The notes beneath the pieces were generated by a model. That model was not told where the DNA came from and searched no databases. It saw only the letters and a program-made list of their open reading frames with translations. Below are positions 6,428 through 10,414 of a DNA stretch of 10,414 bases, in pieces; positions within the stretch are counted from its first letter, which is position 1; each line of letters begins with the position of its first letter. Location of the stretch: assembly GCA_030706285.1 (NCBI GenBank), contig JAUZOU010000072.1, positions 1 through 10,414 on the forward strand, given 5' to 3'. The DNA comes from Bacteroidota bacterium (GTDB lineage: Bacteria > Bacteroidota > Bacteroidia > Bacteroidales > UBA1402). The position numbers were made by a program, and so were the translations under genes.

Positions 6428-6951
6428 AACTGATAAACAGCCACATCCACCATACCGTCCGACCTTTTATTCCAGTGCTTCAACAAGCCTGTTTCGAGGA
6501 AGCCGACTTTTCTGAACAAATGCAGACTTCGAATATTATCGGTCGGAATGAAGGCATATAGCTGATGAAGCTTCAGAAAATCAAAGGCATATTGTTTTAT
6601 CAGTTCAAGGGCCATCGTAGCATACGACTGTTGCTGAAAGGCTTCATCAACCAGGATGCCGATACCTGCCCGGCTGTGATAGGGTTCAAAGTCATACAGA
6701 TCGACAGTTCCGGCAGGTTTTCCTGTCACCTTATCTTCTATAATCAAACGGACCTGTCTGGCCTCATAAATATCCGTTGATGCATGTTCCAGGTATCGAT
6801 GCAGGACAAATTTTGAAAAGGGTGACAAGGTATTTCCATATTCCCACAACCGGGTGTCATTCTCCCATTTGTACAGAAATTCCAGATCCTCCGGTTCCAA
6901 GGCCCTGAGTCTGATCTGATCATTTTCAAACAGTTTCATACAATCAGGCAT
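6418..6951 (-). CDS. GNAT-family N-acetyltransferase
   Basis: Predicted acetyl-CoA-dependent acetyltransferase of the RimJ/SpeG-like branch, 177 residues. N-terminal IRLRALEPEDLEFLYKWEND (13-32) and the second half FIPTDNIRSLHLFRKVGF (134-151) are characteristic GNAT segments; the acetyl-CoA loop is expected around GILVDEAFQQQSYATMAL (98-115). There the usual Q/R-x-x-G-x-A/G reads Q-Q-Q-S-Y-A, so the glycine is replaced by serine, which is worth noting. The substrate is unknown. Upstream in-frame ATG codons at 7161 and 7011 lie inside the membrane-protein gene and add residues with no family match; the ATG at 6951 (25 bases after that gene's stop) is chosen, with 6939 as a close alternative. 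It is the last gene of the recR cluster and overlaps the glycosyltransferase tail to tail. Confidence 0.85.
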   Translation of the reverse strand: MPDCMKLFENDQIRLRALEPEDLEFLYKWENDTRLWEYGNTLSPFSKFVLHRYLEHASTDIYEARQVRLIIEDKVTGKPAGTVDLYDFEPYHSRAGIGILVDEAFQQQSYATMALELIKQYAFDFLKLHQLYAFIPTDNIRSLHLFRKVGFLETGLLKHWNKRSDGMVDVAVYQLIS

Positions 6952-6976
6952 ATTCGATTCGACAGTTTTAACGGTT

Positions 6977-7462
6977 TCAGTCTTCAGGATAACTGATTTC
7001 ACCTTCTTCATTTTCTGGCACAGGCGGGTTCTTTCCAAAATCCGTTTCTGTTTTAAGACGGTTGTTGGTTGGCCAGATAAACACAAACATAACCAGCACG
7101 ACAATAAAGAACATATCGCCTCCCTTGAGGTTAGCCAGTAACTGAATGACAATGGCAACACATCCGATAATGAAATAAACGGCCAACCGGGCCATCACCA
7201 CTTTCCGGTATTGAGCCAGCCGTTCTTTCATGGTCACCAGCGTTTTCAGTATTTTGATTTTTTTGCTGGACCAGAAGAGCACGCCCGGTATCCCTACGAT
7301 AACCACAATGACCATCAGCTGTTGCAACGTAATCGCCAGCGCTTTGCTGACGGATGGCAATGTCACGTTCATTCTAAGCCAGAAGCTCAGCATATCCAAC
7401 AACAAAAGGACGACCAGTGATATCAGATAAACTTGCTTGAACTTGTTAGTCAGGGTTTCCAT
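6977..7462 (-). CDS. Membrane protein of unknown function, four predicted helices
   Basis: I do not recognise this 161-residue protein. It is very hydrophobic, with likely transmembrane segments at about 11-29, 44-64, 90-111 and 116-131. A basic stretch SKKIKILKTLVTMKERLAQYRK (66-87) lies between helices 2 and 3 and by the positive-inside rule should be cytoplasmic. The C-terminal 30 residues are hydrophilic and acidic (VPENEEGEISYPED), also probably cytoplasmic, consistent with four helices and both ends inside. No catalytic motif is visible. It begins 19 bases after recR and ends 25 bases before the acetyltransferase, so the three are probably one transcript. My impression is that similar small membrane proteins follow recR in other Bacteroidales, but I cannot verify it here. 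Confidence 0.75.
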   Translation of the reverse strand: METLTNKFKQVYLISLVVLLLLDMLSFWLRMNVTLPSVSKALAITLQQLMVIVVIVGIPGVLFWSSKKIKILKTLVTMKERLAQYRKVVMARLAVYFIIGCVAIVIQLLANLKGGDMFFIVVLVMFVFIWPTNNRLKTETDFGKNPPVPENEEGEISYPED

Positions 7463-7481
7463 AGTTGTAAGTGTTTAGACA

Positions 7482-8093
7482 TTAACCTTTATAAGTAATA
7501 CGGTTCAGGATGGATCTTCCGAGGGTGATCTCATCGGCATATTCCAGTTCATCCCCCACAGCGATACCTCTTGCGATGGTAGTCACCGGGATGTTGACCG
7601 GCGCAAGTTTACGATAGACATAAAAGGCTGTCGTATCTCCTTCCATGGTTGCAGGAAGTGCCATTATCACTTCATCTGCCCCCTCACGTGTAATCCGGTC
7701 TACCAGACTTTCAATTTCAAGATTTGAGGGGCCGACACCATCCATGGGGGAAATCAGCCCGCCAAGTACGTGATAGACGCCATTGTATTGTCCGGTATTC
7801 TCAACGGCCATCACCTCCCGAATATTCTCCACCACACAGATCTGTCTGCTGTTTCTGGATGAATCGGAGCAAATGGAACAACGTTCCTGATCGGAAATGT
7901 TGTGGCAAATGCGGCAATAGCATACCTCGTTCTTCAATCGGATCACTGAATTACCAAAACGGGCAACTTGTTCGGCCGGTTGTTTCAGCAAATGCAAGAC
8001 CAATCGCAAAGCCGTTTTCTTTCCAATTCCGGGAAGCTTTGAGAACTCATTGACAGCTTCTTCCAGTAAGGTGGATGGAAACGGTTGGTTCAT
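7482..8093 (-). CDS. recR: Recombination mediator protein RecR
   Basis: RecR works with RecO (and RecF) to load RecA onto SSB-coated single-stranded DNA during gap repair. The 203-residue protein has normal length and all domains in order: helix-hairpin-helix KLPGIGKKTALRL at 19-31, a C4 zinc finger with C60, C63, C72 and C75 in the usual C-x2-C-x8-C-x2-C spacing, and a Toprim domain starting near ICVVEN (85-90) with GGLISPMDGVGP (111-122), ALPATMEGDTTAFYVYRKL and the closing ARGIAVGDELEYADEITLGRSI. ATG at 8093 is the family start. It leads a cluster with a membrane protein and an acetyltransferase, and its promoter is strong by sequence, about 20 bases from the start codon and facing away from the symporter gene. 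Confidence 0.97.
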   Translation of the reverse strand: MNQPFPSTLLEEAVNEFSKLPGIGKKTALRLVLHLLKQPAEQVARFGNSVIRLKNEVCYCRICHNISDQERCSICSDSSRNSRQICVVENIREVMAVENTGQYNGVYHVLGGLISPMDGVGPSNLEIESLVDRITREGADEVIMALPATMEGDTTAFYVYRKLAPVNIPVTTIARGIAVGDELEYADEITLGRSILNRITYKG

Positions 8094-8116
8094 AGAAATA
8101 TTAAGTTGATTCCATA

Positions 8117-8148
8117 CAAAAATACATTCAAAATGTCATTTTGACAAA
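8117..8148 (-). promoter_or_regulatory. Promoter of recR
   Basis: On the minus strand TTTG (8148-8145), a 20-base spacer and TATTTTTG (8124-8117) give a full match to the Bacteroidota promoter. The start should be near 8113, with a leader of about 20 bases. Its -33 box is one base from that of the divergent symporter promoter. Confidence 0.75.
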
Positions 8149-8171
8149 CTCCGGCAAATAAATTACCTTTG
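8140..8171 (+). promoter_or_regulatory. Promoter of the symporter-engB pair, next to the start codon
   Basis: TTTG (8140-8143), a 20-base spacer and TACCTTTG (8164-8171) match the Bacteroidota promoter fully. The -7 box ends only five bases before the ATG at 8177, so the transcript would start within a few bases of the start codon. Confidence 0.78.
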
Positions 8172-8176
8172 CGCGC

Positions 8177-9637
8177 ATGAATATCAGTTGTCTAATTTTA
8201 ATCATTCTGATTGCCTGTTTCGGTGTGTTGATGTTGATTTCAGCTATAGTTGGCAGAAAACATGGAACACGGCATGGCAACGACTCTTTTTTTATAGGCA
8301 GCAGACAATCTCCATGGTATGTTGTCGCTATAGGGATGATCGGTTCCTCCATTTCCGGAGTCAGCTTTGTTTCCGTTCCTGGTATGGTACGCGAAAACAG
8401 TTTCTTTTACATGCAAACGGTCGTGGGCTTTTTCTTCGGATATCTGATCATTGCCAATGTCTTGCTACCGATGTATTATAAACTTAAAACAGCCAGCATT
8501 TACGAATATCTTCTGGAGCGATTCGGACAGCGAGCCTACAAAACCGGAGCCAGCTTTTTCATACTGGCCCAAAGTATCGGATCAGCGGCGAGAGCCTATA
8601 TTGTCGTCATTATTCTGCAGACGTTAGTTTTGAATCAATTTGGCATTCCCTTTGCGGTAACGGCATTCCTGTTCGTAGGGATGATCTGGCTATACACTTT
8701 CAAAGAAGGGATCCGAACGCTTGTCTGGACAGATGCCTGGCTGACACTTGTGCTGATTGGCGCATTGGCCTGGATGATCATCGAATTCGGGCATGCGCTA
8801 GGTCAAAATATCCCGGAAGTTATCCAAACCGTCAAAAACGGGCCCTATGCTCAATGGATTGAACTGACAGACTGGCACAACAAGCAATATGTACTAAAAC
8901 AATTTTTCAGCGGCATTTTCATTGCATTAGTCATGACTGGGCTCAACCAGGATATGATCCAAAAGAACCGTACCATCAGCCAATTGCATAAATCCCAGAA
9001 AAATATGTACTGGTATGGTTTTGCCTTCATTCCACTGAATTTGCTTTTTCTGACACTGGGTGCGCTGATGCTGACGTTTGCCAATGAAAAAGGTATCGCC
9101 CTCCCCGCTTCCTCCGATGAAATCTTGCCGATGCTGGCTACCAAAGGCTATCTGAACCCAATTGTGACTGTCCTGTTTACGATCGGTATTGTGTCTGCTT
9201 CTTTCTCAAGTACGGATTCATCCATGACGTCACTGACAACTTCATTTTGCATTGATATAGCAGGCAAGCAACAAGATGAACGTTTCCGGAAACGAGTACA
9301 TGCCGGATTTGCCCTATTGTTCGTCGGATGTATTTTATTGTTCAGGCTGGTCAATCATCATTCATTGATCGATACGATCTACGTCATTGTCTCTTATACT
9401 TATGGTCCGTTACTGGGATTGTTCAGCTTCGGTCTGCTGACCAAACGGACAGCTAATGACAAGATAATTCCCTGGATTGCCGTGGCTTCTCCGATAATTT
9501 GTTATATCTTGCAGCTTATATCTACCAAGTATGCCGGTTATTCATTTGGCTATGAATTGCTTATGCTGAACGGATTTCTTACGTTCTCTGGGCTTTGGCT
9601 TACTTCTAATAAATCAATCACTTATGGAAATATCTAG
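8177..9637 (+). CDS. Sodium:solute symporter (SSS family)
   Basis: An inner-membrane secondary transporter of the SSS family (LeuT fold), 486 residues, expected to couple Na+ influx to uptake of an organic solute that cannot be named from sequence. About 13 hydrophobic helices are evident, starting with residues 4-25. Family landmarks are DSFFIGSRQSPWYVVAIGMIGSSISGVSFVSVPG (about 36-69), where the broken first core helix lies, and GIVSASFSSTDSSMTSLTTS (about 336-355), matching the core helix that provides Ser/Thr ligands of the Na2 site. The ATG at 8177 is the right family start: the first helix follows at once, and the only early alternative, Met19, would cut into it. The 3' end overlaps engB by 14 bases in another frame. 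The promoter is so close that the mRNA is probably leaderless. Confidence 0.93.
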   Translation: MNISCLILIILIACFGVLMLISAIVGRKHGTRHGNDSFFIGSRQSPWYVVAIGMIGSSISGVSFVSVPGMVRENSFFYMQTVVGFFFGYLIIANVLLPMYYKLKTASIYEYLLERFGQRAYKTGASFFILAQSIGSAARAYIVVIILQTLVLNQFGIPFAVTAFLFVGMIWLYTFKEGIRTLVWTDAWLTLVLIGALAWMIIEFGHALGQNIPEVIQTVKNGPYAQWIELTDWHNKQYVLKQFFSGIFIALVMTGLNQDMIQKNRTISQLHKSQKNMYWYGFAFIPLNLLFLTLGALMLTFANEKGIALPASSDEILPMLATKGYLNPIVTVLFTIGIVSASFSSTDSSMTSLTTSFCIDIAGKQQDERFRKRVHAGFALLFVGCILLFRLVNHHSLIDTIYVIVSYTYGPLLGLFSFGLLTKRTANDKIIPWIAVASPIICYILQLISTKYAGYSFGYELLMLNGFLTFSGLWLTSNKSITYGNI

Positions 9638-10235
9638 TGCCGTTTTTGTTGTCAGCAATACCAACCTGTCAGCCTGTCCGGCTGGAAACCTGCCTGAATA
9701 TGCCTTCATCGGCCGTTCAAATGTTGGAAAGTCGACGCTGATCAATATGCTGGCAAACAACAAAGAGCTGGCCAAGACATCTTCAAAACCAGGCAAAACC
9801 GTTTTGATCAATCACTTTCTGATCAACAACAGTTGGTACATTGTGGACCTTCCAGGATATGGTTATGCCAAAGTCAGCCAGCAACAACGAAGCAGTTTGC
9901 ACAAGATGATCACGGATTATGTGCTGAAACGGGAGCAACTGGCTTGTCTGTTCGTCCTGATCGACAGCCGGCATCAAGCACATGACATAGACTTGGACTT
10001 CATCGACTTTCTTGGAGAAAGCCAGGTACCTTTTGCACTTATTTTTACAAAAACGGACAAGATCTCACAGACTGAATTCAGCGACAATCTGAAACAATTC
10101 AAGCAAGCGCTCATGGAACACTGGGAAGAATTGCCTCCGATCTTTTCAACAGCCTCCATCAAAGGCAGAGGACGTAAGGAACTGCTTGACTACATTGAAA
10201 GCATCAATCAATCAATGATTTCCAGGGAAGTCTGA
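9624..10235 (+). CDS. engB: Ribosome biogenesis GTP-binding protein EngB (YihA/YsxC)
   Basis: A TRAFAC-class GTPase needed for late assembly of the 50S subunit. The 203-residue protein shows all GTPase motifs: G1 GRSNVGKS (30-37), the G2 region with GKTVLINHF (57-65, Thr59 as the likely Mg-contacting residue), G3 DLPGYGYAKV (75-84), the family-specific DSRH (114-117), G4 TKTD (142-145) and G5 STASIKG (175-181). Length is typical. Its ATG lies 14 bases inside the end of the symporter gene in another frame, and no promoter box is seen immediately upstream, so it is probably translated by coupling from the symporter mRNA. Its 3' end overlaps the opposite-strand PAP2 gene by 32 bases. Confidence 0.97.
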   Translation: MEISSAVFVVSNTNLSACPAGNLPEYAFIGRSNVGKSTLINMLANNKELAKTSSKPGKTVLINHFLINNSWYIVDLPGYGYAKVSQQQRSSLHKMITDYVLKREQLACLFVLIDSRHQAHDIDLDFIDFLGESQVPFALIFTKTDKISQTEFSDNLKQFKQALMEHWEELPPIFSTASIKGRGRKELLDYIESINQSMISREV

Positions 10236-10414
10236 AGGATTTATCCATCCAGACAGCTTTATTGCTGAAACTGGAAGTAAACCACCAATAGCAAAACGCC
10301 GCCGATACCATGCCAATTAAGGAACCGGCTACCACATCGGTCAAAAAATGTTGTAGTAAATACAGTCTTGAATAACCGACAAGGCAAGCCAATAGAAGAC
10401 AGCCGATTTTTACA
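10204..10414 (-). CDS. PAP2-family phosphatase, C-terminal part only
   Basis: The frame is open to the window edge, giving the last 69 residues; the gene start lies to the right. The segment GYSRLYLLQHFLTDVVAGSLIG contains the third motif of the PAP2 (type 2 phosphatidic acid phosphatase) superfamily, S-R-x5-H-x3-D, with the catalytic His and its partner Asp. The helix that follows and the short basic tail suit a membrane-bound member that removes phosphate from lipid phosphates or undecaprenyl diphosphate on the outer face of the inner membrane. Substrate cannot be judged from this part. The stop overlaps engB convergently by 32 bases and no terminator is seen between the two. Confidence 0.82.
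   Translation of the reverse strand, partial: VKIGCLLLACLVGYSRLYLLQHFLTDVVAGSLIGMVSAAFCYWWFTSSFSNKAVWMDKSFRLPWKSLID

Noticed and set aside
6952..7161. Longer acetyltransferase starting inside the membrane-protein gene
   Set aside because: The extra residues are a Cys/Leu-rich out-of-frame reading of the helices of the neighbouring gene; GNAT homology begins after 6951.
1..10414. Mobile elements, CRISPR arrays, tRNA or rRNA genes, defence or toxin-antitoxin systems
   Set aside because: No transposase, integrase, regularly spaced direct repeats, cloverleaf-like segments or defence-type proteins were seen; all substantial frames are accounted for by housekeeping genes.

Overview
The window looks like ordinary chromosomal housekeeping DNA from a member of the Bacteroidota, most likely Bacteroidales. 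Several gene upstream regions carry the -7 box of that phylum's primary sigma factor (TAnnTTTG), start codons mostly lack a Shine-Dalgarno sequence, and there is a PUR-type (DUF3276) DNA/RNA-binding protein, a two-domain L25 and a long-form NusB. Genus cannot be fixed from this sequence alone. All genes are intact except those cut by the window edges. I see no transposase, integrase, phage gene, CRISPR array, tRNA or rRNA.

Layout, left to right. (1) Positions 28-2988, minus strand: an operon reading nusB, yajC, a YbbR-domain protein, coaE, with ATGA overlap at ybbR/coaE and a likely extra promoter before yajC. A fifth gene may begin at position 16 and leave the window. (2) Positions 3170-6425, plus strand: the PUR-type protein, then rplY (L25) on its own promoter ending at a strong terminator (4297-4335), then a pth - S4-domain protein - glycosyltransferase cluster. 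(3) Positions 6418-8093, minus strand: recR, a four-helix membrane protein of unknown function and a GNAT acetyltransferase. This cluster meets the glycosyltransferase tail to tail, with both stop codons inside one palindrome. (4) Positions 8177-10235, plus strand: a sodium:solute symporter overlapping engB (yihA). (5) Right edge, minus strand: the C-terminal end of a PAP2-family phosphatase, overlapping the end of engB.

Functionally the region is mostly about making proteins: rRNA transcription antitermination (NusB), ribosomal 5S-binding protein (L25), peptidyl-tRNA recycling (Pth), rescue of stalled 50S subunits (Hsp15-like) and 50S assembly (EngB). Membrane export (YajC, YbbR), coenzyme A synthesis (CoaE), DNA repair (RecR) and envelope functions (glycosyltransferase, symporter, PAP2) are added to it.

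I did not find a convincing new biological system. The most interesting signal is regulatory: the recR and symporter genes diverge from two near-consensus promoters whose -33 boxes lie back to back one base apart (TTTGaCAAA), and the symporter promoter lies so close to its ATG that the mRNA should be leaderless or nearly so.
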